Assembly (NCBI GenBank): GCA_032158125.1
Contig: JASKOT010000013.1
Span: 248,001 to 312,000, forward strand
DNA: 64,000 bases
Direction: 5' to 3'
DNA from: Papiliotrema nemorosa
Taxonomy: Eukaryota; Basidiomycota; Tremellomycetes; Tremellales; Rhynchogastremaceae
The notes under the pieces were generated by a model. That model saw only the letters and a program-made list of their open reading frames with translations. It was not told where the DNA came from and did no database searches. Shown piece after piece: positions 44,083-55,240 of the stretch (its first letter is position 1; each line of letters starts with the position of its first letter). Made by a program: the position numbers and the translations under genes.

Positions 44083-44460
44083 TGGATGGGAGGTTGAAGT
44101 CGAATGTTGTCGAGTCGACTTTTGACGTTGCGATCGTCTGAAGGGGGTGATGACGAAAGATCAACCTCGGATCTCCCGGATCGTCCGTATTTCTGTGGAC
44201 CGTCTTAACTCAGGTGGACCTCGTAGCATTCATGGCAAGTGGATCTTTGCCTGTATCTGCATCTTGCCGTCCGCAGAGGATGCTCACTGCATTCCGGGTT
44301 CCGACTGTGATGGCCAGAGAGCAGCCTTGCGTCGAGTGCCAAGGATCGCCTAAACTCTTCGGCGAGATTGAGCCGCATAAATGACCGGTGTCGCAAATCG
44401 ACAGAGTGGTGCATTCAACCACTAACCAACAATTGCAGAGACAACCACAGAGAAGTCAAT
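44083..44460. promoter_or_regulatory. Divergent promoter region of PDX3 and DUF1349 genes
   Basis: About 380 bp separate the divergent starts. I see no further gene. Confidence 0.35.
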
Positions 44461-45106
44461 ATGACCTCTATCCCATTCGACGATGCCAGGTGGAAAGCGC
44501 ATCCGAAGGCCGCTAAAGAGCCAGAAGTCTCTCCTGACAAGCTCGTCATGATCAATAATCCAAAAACCGACTGGTGGAGGACTCTCGAAAGGGATTCAAA
44601 GGATGGCCTGGTATATGGCTTCGAGGTAGAGCTGGGCTCGGGTATTGAAATCAGTGTAGAGCTGGACGTGGAGCATAAAGACAGAGCAAGTCCCGCATTT
44701 GCCCCTCTCCAAGCAGGATGAAGCTGACTTTGTCAAGTAGTGAGCTTCACCCCCGGCACCCCTTTTGACAAGCAGTGATCAATCCACTTTGTTCCTCCAT
44801 CTCAACGACACCACATGGGTCAAAGCTGGACTGGAGCTCGATGGGCCGTTACTCGCCGGAGGAGTAGTGACCAACCCATACTCTGATTGGGCGGTACATC
44901 CCCATTCCGGTGGACCGAGACGGTTCACCATCTCACTCAAGGGTCGTTACCTGCGTATCTTTGAGGAAGAACAGATGATTCGAGAGGTCAACGTGTTTGG
45001 AGATGGGTCCGCGAAGAAGGCTTGGGTTGGAGTGATGGGTTGTAGCCCATTGGGAGAGGGTTCAAAGGGGACCTACAAGGGCTTCACCCTCAAGACGGAT
45101 CTTTAG
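44461..45106 (+). CDS. DUF1349-family concanavalin-like protein
   Basis: The start at 44461 encodes MTSIPFDDARWKAHPKAAKE, followed by TDWWRTLERDSKDGLVYGFE. Splicing joins DFVKYDQSTLFLHLNDTTWV, the DUF1349 hallmark (YDQ...L...W.KAGLE), then KAGLELDGPLLAGGVVTNPY, SDWAVHPHSGGPRRFTISLK and WVGVMGCSPLGEGSKGTYKG. The family has a jelly-roll (concanavalin-like) fold and is intracellular in yeasts; its molecular role is unclear. The second intron (about 44752-44776) is short, and the first (within 44656-44724) cannot be fixed by eye. It has no signal peptide. Confidence 0.75.
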
Positions 45107-45561
45107 GGAGCACATGCACCTGGCGTCAAATATCCATCCGGCATAACATGAGAGATGCATCGTGTATATGCATCTTGTACGCGCCAGCGGTGCATGCATG
45201 AAGAATGCAGCTCTAACCAGAACCAAACAATGGCCGCCGCCGCCGAGAGACAGTAACGCAATGAACACCCACCCAGCTGAAATTTCCGTCCACCCATCGT
45301 ACTCCCCAATCACATCTAGCTCATTCTCCCTTAGCGACCACCATCCTCTATTCAGTATCGCAGTCCTGCTCAGTCATCCGATGGGCGAGATATCGACAGA
45401 CCCATCGAGATTAGCGCAGATCAGAGATCCGAAACGCTGGTTTCGTGAGTGCTGGTCGTCAACTTTTGCGATTTCGAACATAACTGGACCTTTTCACAAC
45501 AAAGTGTCTCATCCGATTGTTCTGCTTTTACCAGTCGATTCGAGCTGCACAAGGACTGACA

Positions 45562-45570
45562 ATATATAAG
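45562..45570 (+). promoter_or_regulatory. TATA box of the CaMK-type kinase gene
   Basis: ATATATAAG lies about 140 bp before the ATG at 45707, followed by a leader rich in C and T. Confidence 0.45.
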
Positions 45571-45706
45571 CGGGCTGTCCCTGCGAGAATTTTCACCATC
45601 CGACATCCCACTTGCTCGAGTCTGTCTCCTAACTCGACAATTGACCATCACACGTTACCTAGAGCACCTCATTCGTAACCTAGACACGAGTCGAAACATC
45701 GTCGCA

Positions 45707-47458
45707 ATGTCGGGACCTTACGCTGTAAAGATCTTGACGGAGCACAAGCCTCAACCACCCACCTTTGTGCAAGGGGTGAAGAACGATATCAAGAACGAAT
45801 ACCGGGATCTCCGTGATCGTATGCTATCACAACCCCCATCGTTTAAGAAGAAGCGAGAATACACGCTCGAGTCTGAACTCGGTAGAGGTGCTTTTGGCAA
45901 AGTCATCAAGGCCAACTGGCGTCCTCCGACCGGTGGTCAGAAAGCTGTCGCATTGAAGTAAGTCTAGCATCTTCACGCGCAACTGCTGACGCAGTAGAAT
46001 CATCCGAAAAGATCGAGTTCGACCCGACTGGGATGTTCTCGCTGAGATCAAGGTCCTCAGGGGTCTGGATCACCCTCATATCGTGCACGTATGGGATCAC
46101 TTTGAATCGAGGGACAAATATTATCTCGCGTTTGAGCTTGCAACGGGAGGAGAGCTGTTCGAACGGATTCGCAGAAAGGGAAAGTTTACCGAGACGGACG
46201 CGTGTAAAGTTATCCGGTCAGTCCCAAGTCGATTCACTGACAGGTCGAGTGGAAATTAACAGAGCAGACAAGTCCTCAGCGCTGCGGCATATCTACACGC
46301 TCATAACATCGTTCATCGAGATCTCAAGCCGGAGAATATCCTCTATATCAACTCGGAGCCCGACTCTCCTATCGTCATTGCAGACTTTGGGATCGCTAAA
46401 GCATTGGAGCACGAGACTGATGAGGTGGAAGAAGCCGCAGGCAGTCTTGATTATGCTTCCCCAGAGGTCGTCCTGAACAAACCTCACGGTACCAAGACAG
46501 ACGTTTGGTCCATCGGGTAAGTTGGGACTTACCCTTCGACAGGTGGAACGCTGATTACAAAGTGTGATCGCCTACTACCTCTTATGTGGATACCCACCCT
46601 TTGCCAAAGGTGACAAGATTGAAAAGACACGAAACATTACTCGGGGTTATTTCAGGTTCCACGAGTACTTCTGGCAAAAAGTCTCCCAAGAAGGCGAGTC
46701 AAGCCAGCATGGTCGCTGTTCGTTTCCCGCTGACAGACAGGCCGGGACTTCTGTTCGGCATTGCTGGTCGTTGATCCGAAAAAACGGCTCAGTGCCAAGG
46801 AAGCTCTTGCTCATCCTGTATGTACAAGCTAAATCATGAGAGGCAATGTTGACTCGCAGTGGATCGGAGGAGACTTCAAGTCTGAAGAAATCGATGTCTC
46901 CCGAACATTGATGGAGAACTATTCTCCTCGATTACAGTGGCTTAAAGCTTTCAACGTGAGTAGTTCAACATCAATGCCTGAGTGGAGCTGATTCCATAGG
47001 TCGTCAATGCCGCCAACAAGTTCCGAGCCGCTGCTGCTGGTTCAGCTTCCCCCTCTCCGGCTACCACTTCCCCAACTGGGTCACCTTCTCATCCTGTCAC
47101 GCCACTCTCGTGCACCGATGACGAGGGAGAAGGCTCTCAAGGTTACTTTACCCCTTCCGAACGCGACTCGGTCGGACCCCCTACTCCTTCTCGATCGGCA
47201 GCAGAGGACGCTCTCGACGACAAGGATAGCCACCCAAGCTTGCACGTCAATCCCACGCCCAATCAAGAAGAACCGACCCTTGGCAGCAGTATCGCTCATC
47301 CTGCCATTGCGGATCCCGTCGTCGATCTTGCGGGACCTCACCATGAGATTGAGCAGGCACACGAACTTTCGACCAAGAAACCCAATGACTCACCCACGAA
47401 AGATGCTGCGGCATCCGGTTGGGGTCTCCGAGGTATGATGGGAAAGCTCGGCCTGTAG
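45707..47458 (+). CDS. CaMK-type Ser/Thr protein kinase (Ca2+/calmodulin-dependent kinase-like)
   Basis: The start at 45707 gives [20 protein letters not shown]. The kinase domain has the Gly loop [15 protein letters not shown], the VAIK-type lysine in [18 protein letters not shown], the catalytic loop [34 protein letters not shown] with [32 protein letters not shown] and the C-lobe [17 protein letters not shown]. These are typical of fungal CMK kinases. The tail after [13 protein letters not shown] is Ser/Pro/Thr-rich and disordered, ending [12 protein letters not shown], a possible basic-hydrophobic membrane or calmodulin-binding end. Five or more short introns are present; the exon near 46670-46760 is approximate. 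Confidence 0.85.
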
Positions 47459-47672
47459 GGTTTCGATCCTTGGCCGATTCTCCATGGAGATCTGACTTTT
47501 GTTTGGGTTGCAATCTTGGGTGTTTGTGTAGAATCTCCATGTCCATCTTTACGATTTTGTCATGATCATTGTTCATACTGTAGCTCGTTACGACTTGTAC
47601 AAATGCTGCTGTCGACCATGTATATTTGTTACCACATCCTTTTCCACCTTGTGCATCCAGCCATGCCACATG

Positions 47673-49695
47673 TCAGACCCGGCGGAAGCCTCGCTTGTAG
47701 CCATACCCTCCGTAAGGGCCTCCTTCCGCAGGTGCAGGGGCACTGGCGTATACCTGACCCCACACGCTCGAACAGCTAGCTTGACAGCTTGCCAGATGTC
47801 CTTCGTATTGAGGCTGTCCATCGTTGATGGATGCTGCAGTCTCGGTGAGCGTGGCGGTGGCTGTTACTGCTTGAGTTTCCGTCTGTATTTGAGTTTGAAT
47901 TTGAGTTTGAGTCTGTATCTGTGTGACAGCTTTCGTCTGGGTGATCGCGTTGGTCTCTGTGATTGTCTGTGCCAACGTCGTGGCTTGGACTTCAGTTTGG
48001 ACCTGATAATCAGCATGATGCAATCGGATCGGATATAAGGGATTTACAGCTGTCACTGTAGCCAAGCTCTCTTGGACGACAGTCTCAAGTTGAGTCTGAA
48101 TCTGCGTCTCGACCTATCAATCAGCTCGTCCTCAGGTCATATTGTGCGTGATAGAAATACCGCGGTGGAGATGTTCTCGGTGGTCTGAGTGATGGTTTGA
48201 AGTTGTACAGCCGTCTCGACCTGAGTGGCAGTCAAGACTTCTGTCGCTGTTGATGGCTTCTCGACAGTCTCCACTTGCGTCTCGATCTGCGATCCTTAGC
48301 TTGTTCCTTCGACTACTTAATGTGTTCACATACGGCAGTCTGGACCTGGACCTCGGTCGAGGTGACTTGTTGAATCTGTGTCGCCGTGATAGTCTGCGTT
48401 TGTACCACTGTCCTGCCGGTCAGCTTTCCTTCAATGTACCTCGTGAGCTAACTGGTTGAGAGTCTCGGTGTCGGTCACTTGTCGCGTTTGTACCTCGGTC
48501 TGGACCACAGTCACTGGGACTTGTTGAGTCTATGCATTAGCCAATGCTAGTGTGATACAGCTCCAAGAGCCTCACTGCAGTCACAGTCACTTGGATAGTG
48601 GAGACGATAGTGGTGGGGACGGTAACATGGGAAGTGATCACTTCAGTCCGAGTATACACTTGCGTCTCCGTTGCGAGTCTAGGGGTCAGCGACAGGCCGG
48701 ACTCAGCTGGGTCAACATACTGCGTCTCCACCTGAGTCTCTGTCACTGGCTGAGTTAACACCTCCGTCGCCACGCTATATACGATCAGCGTCCACTGCGT
48801 CTCGCTTGGATCATCGGCTTACCTGGTCTCTGTGAGTATCTGGGTGTCCAGTTCGGTCGATGTCTCTGTCACAGGCTGGGTGATTGTCGCTTCCTGAGTC
48901 TGCGTCACAGTCCTCTCCACAGTCTCTGTCCTGCTTCATTAGCATTGCGTAAGCCAGCGACGTCTTGACGCACAGAGTGAGATTCTGGGTTATCGTTGTC
49001 GGTGAAGCTGATACCGAAGTCTCTGTTCTGCTACATCAGACCCCTCCGATCTCGACTCTGGATCAAACCTACACTGTACAAGTCTCTGTCGACGTGACTT
49101 TCATAAACACGCATGCACCTGTAACCAGTCTCGGGGACATACCATGTTGAGTGACGGTAGAAGCATAACATGCCTCGATAATCGACGTGGTCTCTGCTCT
49201 TCAGTTCGAGCTGAAGTTTACAGCAAGATGGTGAACTGACGATGTATCAAAGTCGTCTCGTAACATCCCAGAGTGGTATCATACCATCCCAAAGGTGTAC
49301 AATAACCTTGATCGCCTCGTCCATACCCATACGCGCAGTGCATCGACTTGTATCCCCAATCATGCACTGCAGGTGCATAACTCGCTTGCCTATGCATTAG
49401 TCTTGTACCATTTGCCTCGTGAAGGGACGTGCCACTCGGCAGACATAACGATACCGCATCCCCATCCTCCACAACTATCGCCCTCTTGGCTTGTGTACGC
49501 CACATTGGGATCGACCGGTGTAGGGGAGACGAAAGCCGGAGGCGGAGTGATTGTTGGTGATGCCGAGGCAGCAGTGGGCGAGGAAGACAGCGGCGTGCCC
49601 GTGGCGAGAGGGACAGAGCCGGAGTCGAACCATCCGATTACCTCTTGGCCTAGAGCCGAGTGCGTGAGAAGGAGAAATAGGACAATGGCCTGCAT
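47673..49695 (-). CDS. Secreted Thr/Gln/Val repeat protein
   Basis: The minus start at 49695 encodes a signal peptide (MQAIVLFLLLTHSALGQEVI). An N-terminal Cys/Trp-containing domain follows (DSCGGWGCGIVMSAEWHVPS, then HCAYGYGRGDQGYC). Next come many short exons rich in Thr, Gln, Val and Glu with a recurring TxTQVxTxT theme: VTETQVETQYVDPAES, TVPTTIVSTIQVTVTAV, QTEVQATTLAQTITE, TQIQTQTQIQTQIQTETQ. The end is Cys/Gly/Tyr-rich (HLASCQASCSSVWGQVYASA) and stops after KRGFRRV at 47673. Introns fall regularly between repeat-coding exons. It looks like a cell-wall or surface adhesin-like protein with heavy O-glycosylation. I do not see a GPI signal. Exon order in 48300-49250 is approximate. Confidence 0.6.
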
Positions 49696-50280
49696 CGTTT
49701 TATTTCAGTGGAAATGGGTATAAGAGTGCGGGTGATAGCTTCAAGAAGGAATGCGATGCCGTCAAGGCGTGTTTGGTCGATCGCGGATGAAGTGAACTGG
49801 GTATATTCAGCTAAAGAGAGGGGTTTCCAGAACCCGCAGATTAGTGGTGTGGATGCCGAGAGAGGAAAGGGGGCGGGCCAATCGTCAGATGGTGAGCTAT
49901 ATCTGACTAGAGGTGAGTAAGGACGCTGGCCAGACCTGCCTCGCACTGCGGTTGCGGCGAGATGGCGGTCGGTATGAGACCGTCGTCAAGGGTCAAGCGT
50001 GTTGCCAGAGACTTGGGTCGCTGAGCGTCAAGTTGAGGATGTCGGAGTGGACCTTGTTAGTCGACGGTGACAGCCCTGAAGAATTATCGTACCTGTCGTC
50101 CGGTGCTAGACGACCTTGGGGGTGTTTGCCGGACATCAGAACAGAAGAAAATAGGGTGTAAAGACTATGTCAGTGAAATCTCCTCTATGGTTTATTTTCT
50201 CTTATATACTGCATGATGTCCGCATAACCACCTGAAAGTCTCCAATACTTTTCCGATCTATATGTACTCGTGACTTGACA
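49696..50280. other. Intergenic region
   Basis: It carries the promoter of the secreted repeat protein and the 3' end of the NDUFA2-like gene. No gene is supported. Confidence 0.45.
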
Positions 50281-50794
50281 TTATGCGGTACCGGAAGGTT
50301 GTGATTGAACGAGCTTGCTGAGTGCTGAAGAGACGTCCTTCTCCGTCATTCCCGACAAGTTGGCTTGCGTCTCGACTCCTCGTTCTGCGGATCAGCCTTT
50401 TTTCCCAGACGATAGGAAGTGGACCTCTGGATAGTACGCAAAGACCGAACGACAAAGACAGGAGGCGTAGGTGGTATGACGGAAAGTCTGGGTTTGTACT
50501 CACCGAATCGCGCAAATGCCCTAGGTTCTATTCCGCTTGCTTCCCTTATCAAAACCTTCAAGTCCGGCCTAGCGTCTTTGATGGATGGATATGTAGTAGC
50601 GATGAATTGTCTAGCAGTCAGCGACCACCCAATATAAACTTCCGCTTCGACAAGCCTGAACAAGCAGAATGGCTAGGTGGACTGGAAGGGAAGGAGCGCG
50701 AAATTCACCTTAGTCCTTCGGACGATGTGCCCTTTTGGCAAAGGTGCAGACGAAGCTCTTTCAGTGCTGTTGGGAGCTGTTTGGCGAAGGACAT
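50281..50794 (-). CDS. NADH:ubiquinone oxidoreductase subunit NDUFA2 (B8)
   Basis: This is an accessory subunit of mitochondrial complex I with a thioredoxin-like fold. The minus start at 50794 gives MSFAKQLPTALKELRLHLCQ, then KGTSSEGLR. A first intron (about 50612-50711) joins QFIATTYPSIKDARPDLKVL, then IREASGIEPRAFARFG. A second intron ends before VETQANLSGMTEKDVSSALS, and the end is KLVQSQPSGTA. Block order matches human NDUFA2 (R..LCQ..P.S.G.R.F, LKK.NP.LPILIRE, P.LWAR.A.G.E), and the length of about 95 aa fits. Its presence indicates that the organism has a proton-pumping complex I. Confidence 0.88.
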
Positions 50795-51128
50795 TGCGAG
50801 TGGTGGTATCAACGATGCGTGGGTCGACCAAGATGATACCTATAGCAGGGAGGACATTGGAAGATACCGATGAAACTTTATTTATGGATATCCCTTATGG
50901 GTGGCAACAACATCTCGTCAGCGAAAGAGGATGGCATAGGTCTCGAGCTGTTCCTACCACGAAACATGCAAAGATTAAGCTGACAATGCGTTCGGAATAG
51001 ATAGATCGGACTGGCTGATTTGCATCGAGAAGTACACAGGGCAACTCCAATATGAAACATCCCTTCTTTGAAGAGCTCGGCTAACAGGCATGAACGGTTT
51101 CGCGAGTATAATTGTTGTATAGCCCGCT
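50795..51128. other. Intergenic region
   Basis: No gene or repeat is seen; it is the likely promoter of the NDUFA2 gene. Confidence 0.45.
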
Positions 51129-51413
51129 TCAGGAGAACCTCCGAGCTGCCACAACGGTGAGAGCCAACGCCATACCTGCTAGCACACCACCGATGATCTT
51201 TGAATCATTATCACCACCTCGGGCTCCTCGAGATTCAGCCCCTACCGACGCGGACGCGGTTGATTGGTTTGTGTCAGGGTTTTGAGATTCGAGGTCGACC
51301 TCGGTTGACTTTGGCATTGTCGATTCAGATGAGCCTGAGCTCCCGTCACAACGGTAGTCTGATGCGGCCGAGGCGGTGGTGGAAGGCTGAGTTGATGAGG
51401 TGGAATCCGGCAT
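51129..51413 (-). CDS. Small Ser/Thr-rich protein with C-terminal membrane anchor
   Basis: The minus start at 51413 encodes MPDSTSSTQPSTTASAASDY, a Ser/Thr/Glu-rich disordered region, then a Gly-rich segment (GARGGDNDSKIIGGV). The C-terminal helix is LAGMALALTVVAARRFS, a likely tail anchor. The tail resembles that of the neighbour at 51744 (AGMxxALTxVA in both), suggesting tandem paralogues. The family is not recognised. A longer first exon upstream (MKELFSFLLHILLAP, about 51490) is possible and would add a signal peptide. Confidence 0.45.
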   Translation of the reverse strand: MPDSTSSTQPSTTASAASDYRCDGSSGSSESTMPKSTEVDLESQNPDTNQSTASASVGAESRGARGGDNDSKIIGGVLAGMALALTVVAARRFS

Positions 51414-51743
51414 GTCGTGGATACGTGCGGCGACAAGCTATTCGAAAGTGGTGCTAGAAGGATGTGTAGTAGAAAGCTGAACAGTTCCTTCATAACAGCG
51501 TGGTACTTATGTAGATGGAGACTCGAGATAAGCCTGTGCGACATCTTCGCCGCGAAGTACGGTAGAAACGCATACCGCAAAGGCTTCTCACGTTATAGAC
51601 AGGGTGGAGCGATGCATGAAAGGATCAAAGTGGCATTCATCGGTCATCTCGGGCATCACGAACGGCATCGCGTATCAGCCTTCCTCTAGAAAAATTTCTC
51701 AGAAGCGACTACAGAGTGGAACTCGAAGGACGGATACGGAAGT

Positions 51744-52160
51744 TCATTTAAACCCTCCGTGAGCCGCAGTCTCCGCCACCATGGTGAGGGCCGTGCCCAT
51801 CCCAGCTCCGGACAGCCAACAAATGACTTCGGAACCGTGTCTTTTCCACCACGACCTTTTTGCGAATTGATTTTCAGTCGTTCCCTCCATCTTTCTGGTA
51901 GAAAAATCCGACTGGTGGCCGAGAGTGTGTTTAGGTGCCCATTGTGATCCCGCAACCAGAGATGACAGGTTCTCTCCCTTCTCAAGGTCCGGCTCGTGAT
52001 GAGTCGCAGAGGTGGAGGGTGGCGACTGTGACGCTTTGGACCACCACTGCCTGCATGATTGGGAAAGTCGTGAGGCTATAGAGGGGGAAGTCTTGGTCCT
52101 CTCTGTGTCCGAATGGCGATCGTTCTCGTCAGCGTAGCTGGAGATCATTGTGAACGGCAT
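51744..52160 (-). CDS. Small protein with C-terminal membrane segment, tandem relative of 51129
   Basis: The minus start at 52160 gives MPFTMISSYADENDRHSDTE, a Ser/Thr-rich, charged region with SCRQWWSKASQSPPSTS and SWWKRHGSEV. The hydrophobic C-terminus is ICWLSGAGMGTALTMVAETA, ending HGGFK. The tail matches the neighbour at 51129 in the AGMxxALTxVA core. A TATATATAC box lies about 70 bp upstream. There is no signal peptide; a tail-anchored topology is likely. Function is unknown. Confidence 0.5.
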   Translation of the reverse strand: MPFTMISSYADENDRHSDTERTKTSPSIASRLSQSCRQWWSKASQSPPSTSATHHEPDLEKGENLSSLVAGSQWAPKHTLGHQSDFSTRKMEGTTENQFAKRSWWKRHGSEVICWLSGAGMGTALTMVAETAAHGGFK

Positions 52161-52228
52161 CTGGGTGAAGAGTATGGGTTGTTGTGAAGAGGAGGATGAA
52201 TAAGTCGAATAGGCCACTTTCCGTAAGC

Positions 52229-52237
52229 TATATATAC
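52229..52237 (-). promoter_or_regulatory. TATA-like box of the 52.1-kb gene
   Basis: A TATATATA run on both strands lies about 70 bp upstream of the start at 52160. It is a plausible TATA element, supported by position only. Confidence 0.4.
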
Positions 52238-52939
52238 ATACAGCAACTGTGCCTGAGGGACGCCATGGGCATACCGAGTCGCAAGCGTGAAACGTTCCAT
52301 CGCATTCTTCCACAATCGATCCTATCTGAACAAAAGATCGACTGAGACCCGGAGACATACATCCTGTAATGAAGGACAATTGTTCGCTTTGGCACAAATA
52401 ATCAGTGACATGTGGCTGACCTTTCATGCTCGTGGAGACACGTTCCCGGGTCTCATGCCTCAAACGCCTCGAAATAAAGAACGAAACACCTTCTCGTGCT
52501 TCAAAGACTTCTTACCAGGAGTCAGGAGGGGAGGATAAGGGTCATACACTTGAGATTCCGCTTGAGGCCACGAGAGGATGTAATGCGTCGCACGGCTATC
52601 CTTTGATGAGTCGGAAAGTGGCAATCGTGAGGCCGGAAGGACCCCTTGCGTCAGGTGTGAGAGGTCAGGGGTTCCGCCGTCCCACACCTCGGACCACATA
52701 TTGTGGCAGGCAATGAGATACACAGGAAATTGTAGAGTGGTGCTCTCACATTTGGCCGGACATGAAGAATGTACTGCGAAGGTGGGTCTGATTCGTGATG
52801 GGCAACACTATCTGTCACCCTCACTCTTTGTGAGATAGAGCCAGCCTGTCGGCACACTTGACGCACAGACCTGGTACAGGTATCGCATGAACATGTTCGA
52901 TCTCAGGATAGAATTACCTCCAGGGCAGCCGGATGACAC
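52238..52939. other. Intergenic region
   Basis: No supported gene was found. Open frames on either strand are short and without splice support. Confidence 0.4.
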
Positions 52940-53323
52940 CTAATCATTTCTCTCACCTTCTTCTTCCTCTGTATCAGCGCACCAGCCATCCGTGCATGTC
53001 CCCCAAGGCTGAGTTACACAGCCCACACAGACCAAACAACAGCATCCCCACGCACACATCCGACACACTTGAGCCGTGGTACTAGGGCCAGGAATTTGGT
53101 CGTGCTCCTTGCCCCAGTTTGATACCGTTCGAAACGCGGCTCGACGAGCTTCCAAGCCGATGGTGTCGTTCACGATAGACTTCCAAGAGCGTCTACTTTC
53201 AGTCGCCTTGGTGGTGTCGTCCTTGGATGCGTGGGAGACTGTTGCGCTCTGCGATGAGACAGAGCTAGTGGATGTGGTGGGTTGGGCTTTGTACTCTGGT
53301 CTCGGTTGGGACGTAGCCACCAT
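52940..53323 (-). CDS. Small protein with cysteine-dense C-terminus
   Basis: The minus start at 53323 encodes MVATSQPRPEYKAQPTTSTS, then a charged helix (RRSWKSIVNDTIGLEARRAA, FRTVSNWGKEHDQ). The end packs nine Cys into about 30 residues (VCRMCAWGCCCLVCVGC and TCTDGWC) before an acidic tail. The arrangement recalls Cys-rich membrane-associated or palmitoylated tails, but I do not recognise a family. It is a single exon of 127 codons with no signal peptide. It stands next to two other small membrane-anchored genes on the same strand. Confidence 0.5.
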   Translation of the reverse strand: MVATSQPRPEYKAQPTTSTSSVSSQSATVSHASKDDTTKATESRRSWKSIVNDTIGLEARRAAFRTVSNWGKEHDQIPGPSTTAQVCRMCAWGCCCLVCVGCVTQPWGTCTDGWCADTEEEEGERND

Positions 53324-53637
53324 CAGTGTTTACGACAGAGCTCTTTCCGTACTTGCTCGATGTTTGTGTTGATGGTGGGTCAGACATTGTCCAGTGACTG
53401 TAGGTTGTGAGGGCACCAAGGGGGAGATGCTACTATAAGTAGTTGCTTGACATCGTAGATGCGGTTAGATCGGCCATCAGTAACAAAGGATAGGCCATGA
53501 TATGCAAAACACTTTTGCTCCACGAGAATGTGGTCTTTGGAGGGCTTCTTGCTCGATCGCATCTGCCGCATCTGCCGCTTCTGCCCGAGAATTCTGCGAT
53601 GACACGCGCAGAGAGGCAAAAGAACATGATAATGCTC

Positions 53638-55025
53638 TCACCACCCTATCCTGACTACCTTCCTTCCGACGCCCACTATCCACTCCTTGACATTCTCGTA
53701 CCACCCTCCGTCCTGTTTGACCTTCCTCAAGAAGTCCTGTAATCCCCCTCCTACGCCAAAGTACAGCACCTGAAGGTCAGCTGCGACACTTACTCAACTG
53801 CGCAACCGAGCTCACCTTGGCAGCGACCAGCGCTACAGTCTCCGATGTCTCTGCTAAGAGTCTCGTCCTCCATGCATCGAGTTGCAAATCACCCATGCTC
53901 TCCTCCAAATCTACTTCTACCTTCTCCACCGTGTTCTCTGTCTTGGACTTATAAGCCGCTCTCAATACAGCTATGAGATCGTCTACTGATTCTTCCGCAT
54001 ATATCGTCTCACTCGTCAAGACCAGGTCGTATCTCTCTTCCGACGCCTTGATGTCTGCAGCTACGCCGCTCCAGAAGCCATACGTGAACTTGAGTTCGAT
54101 GTGTTGTGTTTCGAGTAAGGATTTGAAAGCTTCTTTGACGGCTGGAGTTATAGATACCACGCCGGGTTTCGTCAGATCCGGTGCGAGATCTTCTACCTCG
54201 TTGTCTTCAGCTGAGTTTTCGTGCAAGACCTCGACGGGAAGATGGGGTAACAGCGATAAGAGGAGATTCGGCAGAGTAACAAGCTCGAGTACTGGTCGAT
54301 TAAAGTCTTGCAGATGGAACACAGTGCTTGCTGAGGAAGAGGGGACGGCAGAAGCATCGGAAGAAGGAGGTTGTAATGGCTGGGAAGTCGAAAAAAGGGC
54401 CGAGAGCAGGAACGCTGATGGTACCGCTGTCCCGCATCCGACCTGTCTGTCAGCGAGACCTAGCAATGAAGGTGTATTGTACCTCGAGTATCCGAGCGCC
54501 TCTTGCCCATTGATTTTCTGTGCGACTGAGCACTTCTATTAGGTCCACACCTCCCTCCCAAGTTTTAAGCCCTCCTTCATACAAACCCGGAACGAGGTCT
54601 GTCGAAGAATCCACATATTCTTCCTCTTCATCGGTGCTTCCAGAAAAGTCTTCCTTTATCTCCTTGTCTTTCTGGGACAACTGGAACCGCGCGTCGAAGA
54701 GGTCTCGGCGAAGTACTGGTTGTTCGAGGCCGGGTATCCAAAGTGGTGAGTATGATATTGCGTCGGGCAAGGAGTCCAGCTAACCCTCATCAGACACCAC
54801 GGATAAAGAAATAAGATAAACTAACGAGCTCATCCAGTGTCACATGATGGCATGTCTCGGCACCTTTCAAAGTGGATAACTTGGCCTCTCGCTGAGAAAG
54901 GTTGGAAGGACCAGCGGAAGCTTGCAGCTCAAAATCCCTGTCTTCCTCTTCTTCCTAACATAAGCTGCCACCCTATGTACAGCCTTCTCAATTTGACTCA
55001 CCACTTCGAAAGCGAACTTGAACAT
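53638..55025 (-). CDS. HPM1: Protein-histidine N-methyltransferase (METTL18/Hpm1-like)
   Basis: Hpm1 methylates a histidine of ribosomal protein uL3 using S-adenosylmethionine. The minus start at 55025 gives MFKFAFEV, and an intron joins EEEEDRDFELQASAGPSN, then LKGAETCHHVTLDELLDSLP. The conserved parts are LVPGLYEGGLKTWEGGVDLI, ARGARILE joined to GCGTAVPSAFLLSALF (SAM motif I), FHLQDFNRPVLELVTLPNLL (motif with D-N), IELKFTYGFWSG and YDLVLTSETIYAEES. The last exon gives VLYFGVGGGLQDFLRKV, ending at 53638. Four or five introns are present. The order matches METTL18. Divergent from RAD1 with about 215 bp between starts. Confidence 0.9.
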
Positions 55026-55240
55026 GTTGAGGGATATCTAGACCCGTTGAGACTGTAAGTACCGTTTATGGACGCTGTTCTCCCAACTTTTAGGTGATCA
55101 GCGGCGATCACCGCCATTCCTGCGTCATATCCAGTCAACCGTCGACTTGGAACACTCTCTCCTGTATACCTCACCAACAATACCCCTTCGAGACCGATGA
55201 TCAGGTAAAACAGACACGAGAAAGCGCAAACATCTCAAAA
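55026..55240. promoter_or_regulatory. Shared divergent promoter of HPM1 and RAD1
   Basis: 215 bp between the two start codons must hold both promoters. No TATA box was seen. Confidence 0.45.
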
